Origin: Nocardia vinacea
Lineage (GTDB): Bacteria; Actinomycetota; Actinomycetes; Mycobacteriales; Mycobacteriaceae
Reading direction: 5' to 3'
Assembly: GCF_035920345.1 (NCBI RefSeq)
Contig: NZ_CP109149.1
Coordinates: forward strand, 372,001 to 436,000
Length of the DNA stretch: 64,000 nt
Of this stretch, positions 17,621 through 25,643 are shown in pieces (within the stretch, counting starts at the first letter, position 1; each line of letters begins with the position of its first letter). The notes beneath the pieces are model-generated. The model did no database searches, had not been told where the DNA came from, and worked only from the letters and a program-made list of their open reading frames with translations. Position numbers and translations under genes: made by a program.

Positions 17621-17646
17621 TATCCGGATAGAATTATGATCATAAT
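17621..17646. promoter_or_regulatory. Adjacent palindromes, probable TetR operator
   Basis: TATCCGGATA (17621-17630) and ATTATGATCATAAT (17633-17646) are two perfect palindromes separated by two bases. A -10-like TATAAT (plus strand) starts at 17646. The element sits between the divergent OYE (start 17493) and TetR (start 17706) genes. Confidence 0.6.
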
Positions 17647-17705
17647 ATAATCGAGCGGGAGCGGCTAGAGGCAAAATGGCTGTGCTGGCGTCGAAGGAGT
17701 GTGGG

Positions 17706-18284
17706 ATGCGTTACGGAAGTGAGCACAAGGAAGCGACGAGGCGTCGGATCATCGAGGCGGCCGGTCGTAGGTTCAAGCGCAGCGGCATCGATGGCTCGGG
17801 GGTCGCCACATTGATGAAGGATGCGGGGCTCACCAACGGCGCGTTCTATGCCCACTTCGCGTCCAAGGAGGATCTGGTCGCGAACGCGGTCGCCGATCAG
17901 CTGCGTGAGCAGAGTGTCGGTATCGGTGCACAGGTGCGAGACCGTGTCGGACTGGAACAATTCGTGCGTTGGTATCTTTCGGCGGAGCATCGTGACAGCC
18001 GCGAAGGCGGCTGTCCCTCGGCGGCGCTGCTCGACGAGATCGGGCGTTGTTCGGATGCGACCCGGCGGGTGTACACCGACGGTGTGTTGGCTGTCATCGA
18101 TGACATCGCCGCCCTGCTGTCGCCGGATGATCCGCAATCGGTGCGCGTCCAGGTGCTCAGTGTTTTCGCCATGATGGCCGGGACCTTGCAGCTTTCCCGT
18201 GCGCTCGCCGACCGACAGCTCGCTGACGACGTGCTGGCGGAGGGCATCAGGAATGTCCTCACGCTGTTGGACATCGCACATTGA
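17706..18284 (+). CDS. TetR-family transcriptional regulator
   Basis: I place the start at the ATG at 17706, preceded by AAGGAG, giving 192 residues. An upstream in-frame ATG at 17676 would add ten residues. The DNA-binding helix-turn-helix covers about residues 33-51 (ATLMKDAGLTNGAFYAHF). A cysteine within REGGCPSAAL is a pattern seen in a TetR subgroup that includes regulators of reductases and alkylating-agent responses. It probably controls the divergent OYE-type reductase through the palindromes at 17621-17646. It is convergent with the CoA ligase gene across a strong hairpin. Confidence 0.92.
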   Translation: MRYGSEHKEATRRRIIEAAGRRFKRSGIDGSGVATLMKDAGLTNGAFYAHFASKEDLVANAVADQLREQSVGIGAQVRDRVGLEQFVRWYLSAEHRDSREGGCPSAALLDEIGRCSDATRRVYTDGVLAVIDDIAALLSPDDPQSVRVQVLSVFAMMAGTLQLSRALADRQLADDVLAEGIRNVLTLLDIAH

Positions 18285-18292
18285 AAATGTCC

Positions 18293-18312
18293 CGCCGCAG
18301 GATCCTGCGGCG
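18293..18312. terminator. Perfect 20-bp palindrome between convergent genes
   Basis: Arms CGCCGCAGGA and TCCTGCGGCG form an uninterrupted palindrome eight bases after the TetR stop (18284) and 24 bases before the CoA-ligase stop (18337). The strong GC stem could end transcription from both sides, although there is no T-tract. Confidence 0.6.
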
Positions 18313-18336
18313 CGGCACCCCGTGAGCGTGACGACG

Positions 18337-19854
18337 TCACGACCCAGCGGCTCGAGCGTGGGCTGTCCGTAGTGAGACCTTGTCGATCTTGCCGACCGCG
18401 TTCTTGGGGATGGCATCGACCACCAGGAACGTGGTCGGGCGTTTGTAGTGGGTGAGTTGCCGGGCGCACAGCTCTTTCAGAGCGGCGGGATCGATCGTCG
18501 AGCCCGGGCGAGGTTGGACGTAGGCGATGACGATCTCGCCCCATTTTTCGTCCGGTGCGCCGATCACGGCCGCCTCGAGGACCGAGTGGTCGCCGACCAG
18601 GACGTCCTCGATCTCCTTGGGGTAGATATTCTCGCCGCCGCGAATGATCATGTCTTTCGATCGCCCGACCAGTGTCAGATAGCCCTCCGCGTCGACATGG
18701 CCGATGTCACCGGTGTGCAACCAGCCATCGGCGATGACGCGCGCGGTGTCGTCCGGACGGCCGAGATAGCCGCGCATGACGTTGGGCCCGCGCACGACGA
18801 GCTCGCCATCCACTCCCGGCGCGACCTCGGTGCCCGAGTCGTCGACGATCCGAATCTCCTGTCCCGGGAACGGAAGTCCCACTGTCCCGGCGCGGCGTGG
18901 ACCCGCGAGCGGGTTGATCGTTGTGCCGCATGTTCCTTCGGACAGCCCGTAGCCCTCGATGAGGGGAAATCCGTATCGGGCCTCGAATCGGGTCAGTAGC
19001 TCGGCCGAGGCTGGTGCCGCGCCACAGACGGCGAAACGCAATGACGAGGTATCGGGCCGGACACCGTCCGGGAGCGCGGCAAGAATGCTGTAGATCGTCG
19101 GCACCCCGCTGAAGAAGGTGGGACGCTCGGATTCGACGAGATCGAAGAAGGTTCGGGGATCGAACCGGCCCGCGATGACAACACTCGCACCGGCGAGCAG
19201 CGGCGTGAGGATACTGACCACGATCCCATTGACATGGAACAGTGGCAGGATCAACAAGCACCGGTCGGTCGGTCCCACCTCCAGTGCCTCGACTCCCATG
19301 AGCGCCATGGCATCGATGTTGGCGTGGTCGAGCATCACGTTCTTCGGAACGCCAGTGGTGCCGCTCGTGTAGATGAGCAGGGCCAGCGCGGACGAGTCGA
19401 CCTGCGGCTGCTGTACCCACTCCAGCGCCGTTCGATGCAGGAGATCCAGTGCCGACGTCGACTCAGGGATGTCCGCCACCTCGGTGTGCAGGTCACCCAC
19501 CGCGAGTGTGGTGATGCCGCCGACCGGGGTTATGTCGTCCTCCAACACCAACAGGCGGGCATCGGAGTCGTCGAGCTGTCGAACGACCTCGTTATCGGTC
19601 AGGCTCGGATTGACCGGGGTGATAGTGGCGCCGAGCCGCCAGGCCGCGAACAGCAGCAGCACGAACTCGAGGCGGTTGCGCAACTGAAGGGCCACGACAT
19701 CACCGGGGCCGATCCCGAGCTCTCGAAGGTGATGAGATGCCGCTTGAACGCGGTCCAGCAACTCGGCATTGGTGAGCGACTGGGACCCGTCGGCGACCGC
19801 GGGCCCATGCGGGTCCAGCTCGGCGCGGCGGTCGGGCAGAGAAGCAAAATTCAT
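18337..19854 (-). CDS. AMP-dependent acyl-CoA synthetase/ligase (left arm)
   Basis: A 505-residue ANL-superfamily ligase. The ATP-binding loop IYTSGTTGVPK is at residues 161-171, GYGLSEG is the A5 region, the hinge is GRSKDMIIRGGENIYP, and the catalytic lysine is in NAVGKIDK near the C terminus. It activates a carboxylic acid to its CoA thioester through an adenylate. It starts 11 bp after the stop of the alpha/beta hydrolase gene in the same direction, and with the enoyl-CoA hydratase forms the left-arm operon. A ligase of the same superfamily sits at the end of the right-arm operon (39281). Confidence 0.95.
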   Translation of the reverse strand: MNFASLPDRRAELDPHGPAVADGSQSLTNAELLDRVQAASHHLRELGIGPGDVVALQLRNRLEFVLLLFAAWRLGATITPVNPSLTDNEVVRQLDDSDARLLVLEDDITPVGGITTLAVGDLHTEVADIPESTSALDLLHRTALEWVQQPQVDSSALALLIYTSGTTGVPKNVMLDHANIDAMALMGVEALEVGPTDRCLLILPLFHVNGIVVSILTPLLAGASVVIAGRFDPRTFFDLVESERPTFFSGVPTIYSILAALPDGVRPDTSSLRFAVCGAAPASAELLTRFEARYGFPLIEGYGLSEGTCGTTINPLAGPRRAGTVGLPFPGQEIRIVDDSGTEVAPGVDGELVVRGPNVMRGYLGRPDDTARVIADGWLHTGDIGHVDAEGYLTLVGRSKDMIIRGGENIYPKEIEDVLVGDHSVLEAAVIGAPDEKWGEIVIAYVQPRPGSTIDPAALKELCARQLTHYKRPTTFLVVDAIPKNAVGKIDKVSLRTAHARAAGS

Positions 19855-19865
19855 CGCGAGCGTAC

Positions 19866-20825
19866 CTACCTTGATGTGACGCGATCCGGTTCGGGAATCG
19901 AAGGGGCGGGCGCCGGGGCGAACTGGCGGGTCAGGAACTCGACCTGGTCACGCACCAACGCCTCGAAGGCATCGCCGAGGTAGAAGTCGAAATGGCCCGC
20001 GTCATAGGTCTTGATCTCCCCTCGGGGCGCCGTGCGCGCGTATCGGAGGGTCTGCGCGGGCGGCGTGACACTGTCGGTGTTGCTGACGCAGAACAGGATC
20101 GGGATGGTTATGTTCTTTGCCGCACGTCCGGGTCGGTAGGCGGCGATGGTCGGAATGACCCGCGCGGCAGCCTCGTTCACGAACGTCGTCCCGTTGGGGA
20201 TCAGCGCCTGGTAGCCGGGTAGCGCGTCCGGGGCGTTCATCAGGGCCGGGGAACCGGGGGGTGCGGCCAGGGGAATCGTCACCGGTGCGCGGCCGAGGAC
20301 CATGGCCGTCAGATCTCGGAACAGCACCGGAGCAAGTTTGAGCGAGGCGACCGGGCCCAGCGCGAGCGCGGAGGCCAAACCGTCGGTGAACGGGCATTGG
20401 GCCACGGCCGCCCGCAGTTCGGGATGGCGGGACGCGACGGTGATGGCGTGGCCACCGCCGAAGGAGCTGCCCCAGACCGCAATTCGTGCGCCGTCGACGT
20501 CCCGGCGATTCCGAACGTAGTCGATGGCGGCATCCCAGTCGTCGAGCTGCCGCTGGATCGACAGCAGCTGGCGAGGTTGGCCGCCGCTGTCACCGAAGTG
20601 CCGATAGGTGAAGGCCAGGCAGGCGATCCCGGCCTTGGCGAAACGCTCGGCGAAGGCGTCCAGCCGCATCTCGCGGGTCGCGCCGAGGCCGTGACCGAGG
20701 ACGACGACGGGTGGCGCGGTGACGCCGGTCGGCAGGTAGAGCCACGCGCTACAGGTGCTGGTACCGGAGGAGAAGTAGACGTCCTGACGAGTGAAGGGCT
20801 TTTTGGCGGCCATGGGTGGTCTCAT
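19866..20825 (-). CDS. Alpha/beta hydrolase, dienelactone-hydrolase-like (left arm)
   Basis: A 319-residue alpha/beta hydrolase. The start at 20825 is chosen because its ATG overlaps the hydratase stop (ATGA); an ATG four codons later is possible. The nucleophile is S121 in WGSSFGGG, the oxyanion region is LGHGLG (43-48) and the histidine is in YDAGHFDFY. It is a clear paralogue of 25640-26587, with identical blocks such as VAQCPFTDGLAS and LMNAPDALPG. Both follow an enoyl-CoA hydratase with an overlapping start, so hydrolase and hydratase probably act in succession, for example in thioester or C-C bond hydrolysis. Confidence 0.9.
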   Translation of the reverse strand: MRPPMAAKKPFTRQDVYFSSGTSTCSAWLYLPTGVTAPPVVVLGHGLGATREMRLDAFAERFAKAGIACLAFTYRHFGDSGGQPRQLLSIQRQLDDWDAAIDYVRNRRDVDGARIAVWGSSFGGGHAITVASRHPELRAAVAQCPFTDGLASALALGPVASLKLAPVLFRDLTAMVLGRAPVTIPLAAPPGSPALMNAPDALPGYQALIPNGTTFVNEAAARVIPTIAAYRPGRAAKNITIPILFCVSNTDSVTPPAQTLRYARTAPRGEIKTYDAGHFDFYLGDAFEALVRDQVEFLTRQFAPAPAPSIPEPDRVTSR

Positions 20826-21787
20826 CGTCCGTTCGTCGAGCGACGGCCGGGCACAGTGCCCAGTTCGAGCGCTTGCTTGTAGATGTCCGGGTTGTAGAGG
20901 GGGAGTTCACCGTTGGATTCAGTGCTCTGCATGTAGTCGAGCATCAGTTCTTGACCGTCTTTCGACAGCGCGGTGCCCAGGAACTCGGTGCGCTCGACGT
21001 GCAGGCCGTCCGTCAGCGACATCGACCCGCCGAAATACACCGCTCGCTTGATGGCTTCGACCGATCCCTTTGTCCGCGAGCCGAAGTGGGCTGCGAGTTC
21101 GACCGCCCGCGCGAGGACCTGGTCCTGTGGGACCACGTCGTCGACGGCCCCGTTGGCGAGTGCTTGCGCGGGCGTGAACGGCCTACCTTCGAGGATCGCG
21201 ACCAAGGACTTGTGAGTGCCGATCAGGCGAGTCAGGCGCTGGCTGCCACCGCCGCCCGGCATGATGCCGAGGAGGACCTCCGGTTGGCCGATGAAGAAGT
21301 CGCCGTCGGCCATCACCCGAAGGTCGTTCGCCCAGGCGAACTCCGCCCCGAGGCCGAGAGCCGAACCGTTGAGAGCGGCGATGAAGATGACGCCGCTGCG
21401 GTTCATCCGCAGGAACGTCGTGTGCAGGCGCTCGAGTTCGACCGCGGGCCCCATCGGGGTGCGGTTCACCAAGGGGCCCAGGCGGGCCCGGTCCACATTC
21501 TTGGCGGTACGAGCGAGGACGGAGGCCCCGAGTCGGTTGACCGGGGGCACCGCAGCGCCTCCCTCCTGCAGCCAGCGGACATCGGCATGGCTGACGAACC
21601 GCTCGGGATGCGCCCCGGTGAAGACGACCGCGTGCACGCTCGGGTCGCCGTCGACGCGGTCCACCAACGCTTCCAGCTGGTTGGCGATCTCGAGGCCGAA
21701 CAACCCGTGCGGGCCACCATCGACGCGCGCGATCAAAACGGAGCCGCGGTCCTCGATATCGAGGTGCCCCTTGCTGTGTTGTCTCAT
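20822..21787 (-). CDS. Enoyl-CoA hydratase/isomerase (crotonase) family protein (left arm)
   Basis: I use the ATG at 21787, which has GGAGG upstream, giving 321 residues. The open frame extends 23 codons further without a better start. Crotonase features are the first oxyanion segment FTGAHPERFVSHAD and the second, NGSALGLGAEFAWANDLRVM. The PEVLLGIMPGGGGSQRL block keeps the glutamate used by hydratases. It is longer than the usual 260 residues because of an insertion between the two oxyanion segments, an insertion shared with its paralogue at 24669. Upstream is the tandem AACGAAGTT operator, shared with a divergent TetR gene. Confidence 0.92.
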   Translation of the reverse strand: MRQHSKGHLDIEDRGSVLIARVDGGPHGLFGLEIANQLEALVDRVDGDPSVHAVVFTGAHPERFVSHADVRWLQEGGAAVPPVNRLGASVLARTAKNVDRARLGPLVNRTPMGPAVELERLHTTFLRMNRSGVIFIAALNGSALGLGAEFAWANDLRVMADGDFFIGQPEVLLGIMPGGGGSQRLTRLIGTHKSLVAILEGRPFTPAQALANGAVDDVVPQDQVLARAVELAAHFGSRTKGSVEAIKRAVYFGGSMSLTDGLHVERTEFLGTALSKDGQELMLDYMQSTESNGELPLYNPDIYKQALELGTVPGRRSTNGR

Positions 21788-21856
21788 CGACTCTGCCTCC
21801 GTGGTGCAAGTTGATTGGGATCGGCTAGCCGAGCGGGTGCCTGGCCACGCTGCCAA

Positions 21857-21889
21857 TAACGAAGTTACAAGGCTAATATAACGAAGTTA
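21857..21889. promoter_or_regulatory. Tandem AACGAAGTT operator (left arm)
   Basis: TAACGAAGTTA occurs twice, at 21857-21867 and 21879-21889, in direct orientation and 22 bp apart (two helical turns). Each copy is palindromic outside the central GAA. It lies between the divergent hydratase (start 21787) and TetR (start 21953) genes. The same core recurs at 23631, 24575-24607 and 42826. Confidence 0.75.
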
Positions 21890-21952
21890 CAGGATGCGTG
21901 GCAATAGTCGCACCGTCGCGGGGCGAGGCGGGCTGTGGAGTCAGGTGGAAAT

Positions 21953-22657
21953 ATGAGGAACGTGTCAGAAGATTCGTCCAGCGACAGCGTGCCGGAGCGG
22001 CTCGTCAAGGCGACCATCGGTCTGCTGGCCGAGCAGGGCCCTTCGGCCATCAAGGCGCGGACGGTGGCGTCGGCGACGGGGCTGTCGACGATGGTTGTCT
22101 ACAGCCACTTCGGTGGGATTCCCGAACTTGTTCGAGCCGTCGTGGACCGGGGATTCAAGGACCTCGACCTGGCATTTTCCCGGATGCCGGTGACCGCGGA
22201 TCCGATCGCGGATCTCTTCACGATGGCGTTGACATGCCGGCGGGTCGCCCGGGAGAACCCACACCTCTATGACCTGATGTTCGGTCTGTCCACGCGCGCG
22301 ACATATCGGCCGATGGGGGATTCCGACATACGTTTCAGCGGGCGGTCGCCAGCCTTCCGGGACGCCTACGCGCACATGGTCGAAGCGTGCCAGCGGCTCC
22401 TGGACTCCGGCAGAATCGAGCAGCAGGAACCCGAAGTCGTCGCCGCCCAGTTGTGGAGCTTCGTGCACGGCTATATCACCCTCGAGCTGGCTGAGCACTT
22501 CGCCGATTTCAGCGATGCGGTTGTGCAGGTGATGCTGCCGATGGGCGTGAACCTTTCGGTCGGACTCGGCGATGAGCGGGAACGGGCACAGGCCTCGCAT
22601 GCGGCGGCACTGCACTCTTACGACGCGCTCAATCCTCGGCCGATACATCCTCGATGA
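21953..22657 (+). CDS. TetR-family regulator (left arm)
   Basis: The ATG at 21953, with AGGTGG six bases upstream, gives 234 residues; a GTG at 21935 would add six. The helix-turn-helix is in IKARTVASATGLSTMVVYSHF. The C-terminal domain, with NPHLYDLMFGLSTRA and LWSFVHGYITLEL, matches the TetR_C_33-like group often found beside fatty-acid or sterol catabolic genes. The regulator at 23733 is a paralogue with the same blocks. It is divergent from the left-arm hydratase operon and adjacent to the tandem operator, so it probably binds the AACGAAGTT palindrome. Confidence 0.92.
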   Translation: MRNVSEDSSSDSVPERLVKATIGLLAEQGPSAIKARTVASATGLSTMVVYSHFGGIPELVRAVVDRGFKDLDLAFSRMPVTADPIADLFTMALTCRRVARENPHLYDLMFGLSTRATYRPMGDSDIRFSGRSPAFRDAYAHMVEACQRLLDSGRIEQQEPEVVAAQLWSFVHGYITLELAEHFADFSDAVVQVMLPMGVNLSVGLGDERERAQASHAAALHSYDALNPRPIHPR

Positions 22658-22727
22658 GCAAGGGCCGCCGGCGTGGCCTCGATCGCATAGTCCGTAGCCA
22701 GGCGGCAAGGGCGTCACTTTCTGATGG

Positions 22728-23621
22728 TTACGGGTGTTGTGCCGGACGGGTTTTGTCGGCTCCCGGCGTGAGTTGGTCATGACGCCCCAGTGCCGCGACC
22801 TCACGCTCCATGGTCGGAACCAGTTCGGCCGCGAAGCGCCTCGCCCAACGCCAGGTCAGCGGTGAGTTCACGGCGCCTTTCGCCCAGTTGGCCACAGCGA
22901 CCGCGCGCGGTACGTAGACGCGGGCACGCCGGCGCGCGAGTCCATCGACGATCGCGGTGGCTGCCTCGTCGACGCTCGTGGTGACATTGCCCGGATAGGG
23001 CAGCTTTTCGCGTATTCCCTGGAAAGAGGGGAGGTCCGCTTCCGCACCTCGGACGAGATCGGTGTCGATCCACGAGGGGTGGACCACGCCGACCGTGATA
23101 CCGAGGTGCGCCACCTCTTGGCGGTACGTCAGGGTGAGTATTTCGACTCCGGCTTTGCTCGCAGCGTAGGAGGCCATTCCTGCCAGGGGCATGAAGGACA
23201 GTGCGGACGCGATGACCAGCACGTGACCTCGGGTGCGCTCGAGATGCGGTGTCGCGTGCTTGAGGGTGCGGAAGACGCCGTTGAGGTTGATGTCCAGAAC
23301 TCGATCGAACGACGCCTCGTCCATCTGCCGCACGGTCCCGTAGGCCGCTACTCCGGCATTGGCGACAAGGAAGTCGATGCCACCCATGATCTCCGCGCAG
23401 TCATCGATTGCTGATCGCAGCGCGGTGCCATCGCGCACGTCGGCCTCCCGCCAACATGCGGTGGGACCAAGGTCGGCAGCTAGTGCGCGCAATTTTTCGG
23501 GCTCGAGTCCGATCAAGGCCACGCGCGCGCCGCGGGCGGCGGCAAGACGTGCCACCTTTTCCCCGATGCCGCGTGCTGCTCCGGTAACTACCAGTCGTCG
23601 ACCTGCCAAGCTTCGTTGCAT
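22728..23621 (-). CDS. Short-chain dehydrogenase/reductase at the centre of the mirror
   Basis: A 297-residue SDR. The cofactor loop TGAARGIG is at 13-20, NAG at 88-90, a serine near 139, and catalytic Y152 and K156 in YAASK. The C-terminal extension of about 40 residues, rich in Arg and Trp, is longer than in classical SDRs and may help with a membrane or a hydrophobic substrate. A single palindrome of the AACGAAGTT family lies ten bases upstream of its start. It lies between the two TetR genes and is not duplicated. Confidence 0.92.
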   Translation of the reverse strand: MQRSLAGRRLVVTGAARGIGEKVARLAAARGARVALIGLEPEKLRALAADLGPTACWREADVRDGTALRSAIDDCAEIMGGIDFLVANAGVAAYGTVRQMDEASFDRVLDINLNGVFRTLKHATPHLERTRGHVLVIASALSFMPLAGMASYAASKAGVEILTLTYRQEVAHLGITVGVVHPSWIDTDLVRGAEADLPSFQGIREKLPYPGNVTTSVDEAATAIVDGLARRRARVYVPRAVAVANWAKGAVNSPLTWRWARRFAAELVPTMEREVAALGRHDQLTPGADKTRPAQHP

Positions 23622-23630
23622 CAGCCGAGA

Positions 23631-23643
23631 ATAACTTCGTTAT
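23631..23643. promoter_or_regulatory. AACTTCGTT palindrome upstream of the central SDR
   Basis: ATAACTTCGTTAT is the reverse complement of the regulon palindrome. It ends ten bases upstream of the SDR start codon (23621, minus), where a bound repressor would block transcription or ribosome access. Confidence 0.7.
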
Positions 23644-23685
23644 AGATCGAAGGCAATAGCGCCGCCGATTGCGGTGCCATGGTTC

Positions 23686-23715
23686 GATGCCGATGCCGAT
23701 GCCGATGCCGATGCC
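23686..23715. repeat. Hexanucleotide tandem repeat (GATGCC) x5
   Basis: Five perfect copies of GATGCC run from 23686 to 23715 in the 111-bp gap between the SDR start and the TetR stop. They are not in a recognised gene. Such a tract could change length by slippage and shift promoter spacing for the SDR gene; this is inference. Confidence 0.85.
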
Positions 23716-23732
23716 GTTCGGTGGCTGTCCGC

Positions 23733-24434
23733 CTAGTTCGAGTCGATGCTCAGCGAGCGCGACGCGGTGGTCTCGGAGGCGTTCGCAGACGCGGCGGTGT
23801 CGCCCAACCCGACCAGCAGGTTCACTGTCATCGGTTGCAGTATCAAGCGGACGGGGTCGGGGACGTGGGTGAAGGAACCGCCCAATTCCAGCGTGATGAA
23901 TCCGTGAACGCAACTCCAGAGTTGGGTGGCGATGGCGTCGGGGTCCTCGTCGCTGCGAACGCGGCCGCTGCGTACGAGTCGAGCGCATGTCTCGACCAGA
24001 TGTGCGTAGTCCGACTGGAATTCCTTGGAGCGTCTGATGGCGCCGGAGTTCAAGGTTTCCAGTGCTCGATAGCTTCCACGTGTCGAGAGGCCGAACATCG
24101 CGTCGTAGAGGTGCGGATTGTCTTGGGCGAACCCGCGATAGGCCAGCGCCATCGCGAACAGATCGGTGACCGGATCTTCGCTCGGTGGAACTGCGACGAG
24201 GGTTCGGCCGAGGTCTCGGAATCCTTGCTCGACGACGGCTCGGAGTAGCTCGGGCACGCCACCGAGGTGGTAGTACACCGCCATTGTCGATACCTGCGCG
24301 GCCTCGGCCACCGACCGTGCCTTGATCTGCGACGGCCCCTTCTCGGCGAGCAGTCTCGTGGCCGCCTCGACCAGCCGTTCGACGATCTGATCTGGCGTCA
24401 ATCGAGTGGCGGCTTCCTTGCTTGGTTTCGGCAT
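23733..24434 (-). CDS. TetR-family regulator (right arm)
   Basis: I choose the ATG at 24434, which has GGAGG upstream and gives 233 residues. The open frame continues 34 codons upstream with little support. The helix-turn-helix lies in IKARSVAEAAQVSTMAVYYHL. The ligand-binding domain blocks NPHLYDAMFGLSTRG and LWSCVHGFITLEL mirror those of the regulator at 21953. It is divergent from the right-arm operon across the triple operator at 24575-24607. Two regulators with near-identical recognition helices may share operators or form heterodimers. Confidence 0.92.
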   Translation of the reverse strand: MPKPSKEAATRLTPDQIVERLVEAATRLLAEKGPSQIKARSVAEAAQVSTMAVYYHLGGVPELLRAVVEQGFRDLGRTLVAVPPSEDPVTDLFAMALAYRGFAQDNPHLYDAMFGLSTRGSYRALETLNSGAIRRSKEFQSDYAHLVETCARLVRSGRVRSDEDPDAIATQLWSCVHGFITLELGGSFTHVPDPVRLILQPMTVNLLVGLGDTAASANASETTASRSLSIDSN

Positions 24435-24574
24435 CGGAGCCGCGCACCTCCCTGTTCGGACTGCCGTGGGTTTGTGAAACGAGGCTACCGGGCGTCCGTG
24501 CGGCTCGAATCGGCGAAGGATCGAGACGGCGAACACGGCGCTTGCCCAATGTGACCCAGTCCACTATCTTCCAT

Positions 24575-24607
24575 AACCAAGTTCATAACGAAGTTCCAAA
24601 CTTCGTT
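24575..24607. promoter_or_regulatory. Triple AACGAAGTT operator (right-arm operon)
   Basis: Three 9-bp cores start 12 bp apart: AACCAAGTT (24575-24583, one mismatch), AACGAAGTT (24587-24595) and its inverse AACTTCGTT (24599-24607). They lie 62-94 bp upstream of the hydratase start (24669), where the promoter of the long mce-containing operon should be. Confidence 0.75.
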
Positions 24608-24668
24608 CTTGCGCCCGTTTCCCGGTGCGGTTTCCCCACATCGGAGTAGGTAAGGAGGAATCAGCGCT

Positions 24669-25643
24669 ATGTCGCAGACACGCCCCGGGGCGCAACGCAT
24701 CCAGATCGAGGAACTCGACGGCGGGGTTATCCTTGCGCGGTTCGTCGGCAATCAGCTGGGCCTGTTCGGCCGCGCTGATGCTCCCGAATTGTTCGAGCTC
24801 GTCGAGCGCGCCGACCGCGATCCCGACGTACGCGTGGTGGTGTTCACCGGGTCGCATCCGGGGCGGTTCATCAGCCATGCCGATCTGGCGTGGCTGCAGG
24901 AAGACGGTTCGGTCATACCGCCGGTGGGCCGCGGCATCACAAATGTGGTGGCGCGGATCGCCCATCTGTTCGGCCGCAACAAGCTCACCCGATGGGTGGC
25001 GCGGAAGACGCCGTTGACCGGGGCGGTCCAGCTCGATCTCATGCACGAGACCTTGCTCCGTATGGGCACCAGCTCCACGATCTTCGTGGCGGCCCTCAAC
25101 GGATCGGTGCTCGGTGTCGGCGCCGAGATCTCGTGGGCCTGTGACCTGCGATTGATGGCCGACGGCGACTATTTCATCGGACATCCGGAAGTGCTGCTCG
25201 GTTTTGCGCCCGGCGCCGGTGGCACCCAGCGCCTGCCTCGGCTCATCGGTTCACACCGGGCGCTGGTCGCGATCTTGGAGGGCAAGCCTTTCCCGGCCGA
25301 GGAAGCACTGGCGATCGGAGCGATCGACGAGATCGTCCCCGCCGACCGGCTCATTTCCCGGGCCGTAGAACGAGGCACACATCTCGCGGCCCGGCCGACC
25401 GAGGCGATCGCCGCCATCAAGCGGGCGGTGAATGTCGGTGGATCGCTGTCGATGGCGCAGGGCCTGCACCTCGAACGCACCGAATTCCTGGCATCGCTGC
25501 CGCAGCGGCAGCCGCAGGAGATCATGCTGCGCTACCTGCGCGAGACCGCGGACAGCGGTGAGTTGCCGCTGTATCGGCCCGGCGGATACGACGCGGCCCT
25601 TCGGCATGGCAGTGCCGCGCTCGGCACCACAACCAGGAAGTGA
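24669..25643 (+). CDS. Enoyl-CoA hydratase/isomerase (crotonase) family protein (right arm)
   Basis: The ATG at 24669, preceded by AAGGAGG, gives 324 residues. It is a paralogue of the left-arm hydratase: FTGSHPGRFISHADLAWLQE, NGSVLGVGAEISWACDLRLM, and HPEVLLGFAPGAGGTQRL with the conserved Glu. The same insertion separates the two oxyanion segments. It is the first gene of a plus-strand series that runs with small gaps to 41271, and its promoter region carries the triple operator. It likely hydrates or isomerises an unsaturated acyl-CoA made by one of the CoA ligases. Confidence 0.93.
   Translation: MSQTRPGAQRIQIEELDGGVILARFVGNQLGLFGRADAPELFELVERADRDPDVRVVVFTGSHPGRFISHADLAWLQEDGSVIPPVGRGITNVVARIAHLFGRNKLTRWVARKTPLTGAVQLDLMHETLLRMGTSSTIFVAALNGSVLGVGAEISWACDLRLMADGDYFIGHPEVLLGFAPGAGGTQRLPRLIGSHRALVAILEGKPFPAEEALAIGAIDEIVPADRLISRAVERGTHLAARPTEAIAAIKRAVNVGGSLSMAQGLHLERTEFLASLPQRQPQEIMLRYLRETADSGELPLYRPGGYDAALRHGSAALGTTTRK

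Noticed and set aside
18293..18312. Palindrome as a TetR operator
   Set aside because: It lies between the stop codons of two convergent genes, away from any promoter, so a terminator is more likely.
21857..21889. Identification as a KstR (cholesterol regulon) operator
   Set aside because: KstR sites have a two-base centre (AACnnGTT) and outer T/A positions. Here the centre is three bases, so a different TetR protein is more likely.
23631..23643. Resemblance of ATAACTTCGTTAT to one arm of a loxP site
   Set aside because: Only one arm-like element of 13 bp is present, there is no inverted partner with an 8-bp spacer, and no recombinase gene. Repeated copies upstream of catabolic genes fit an operator.
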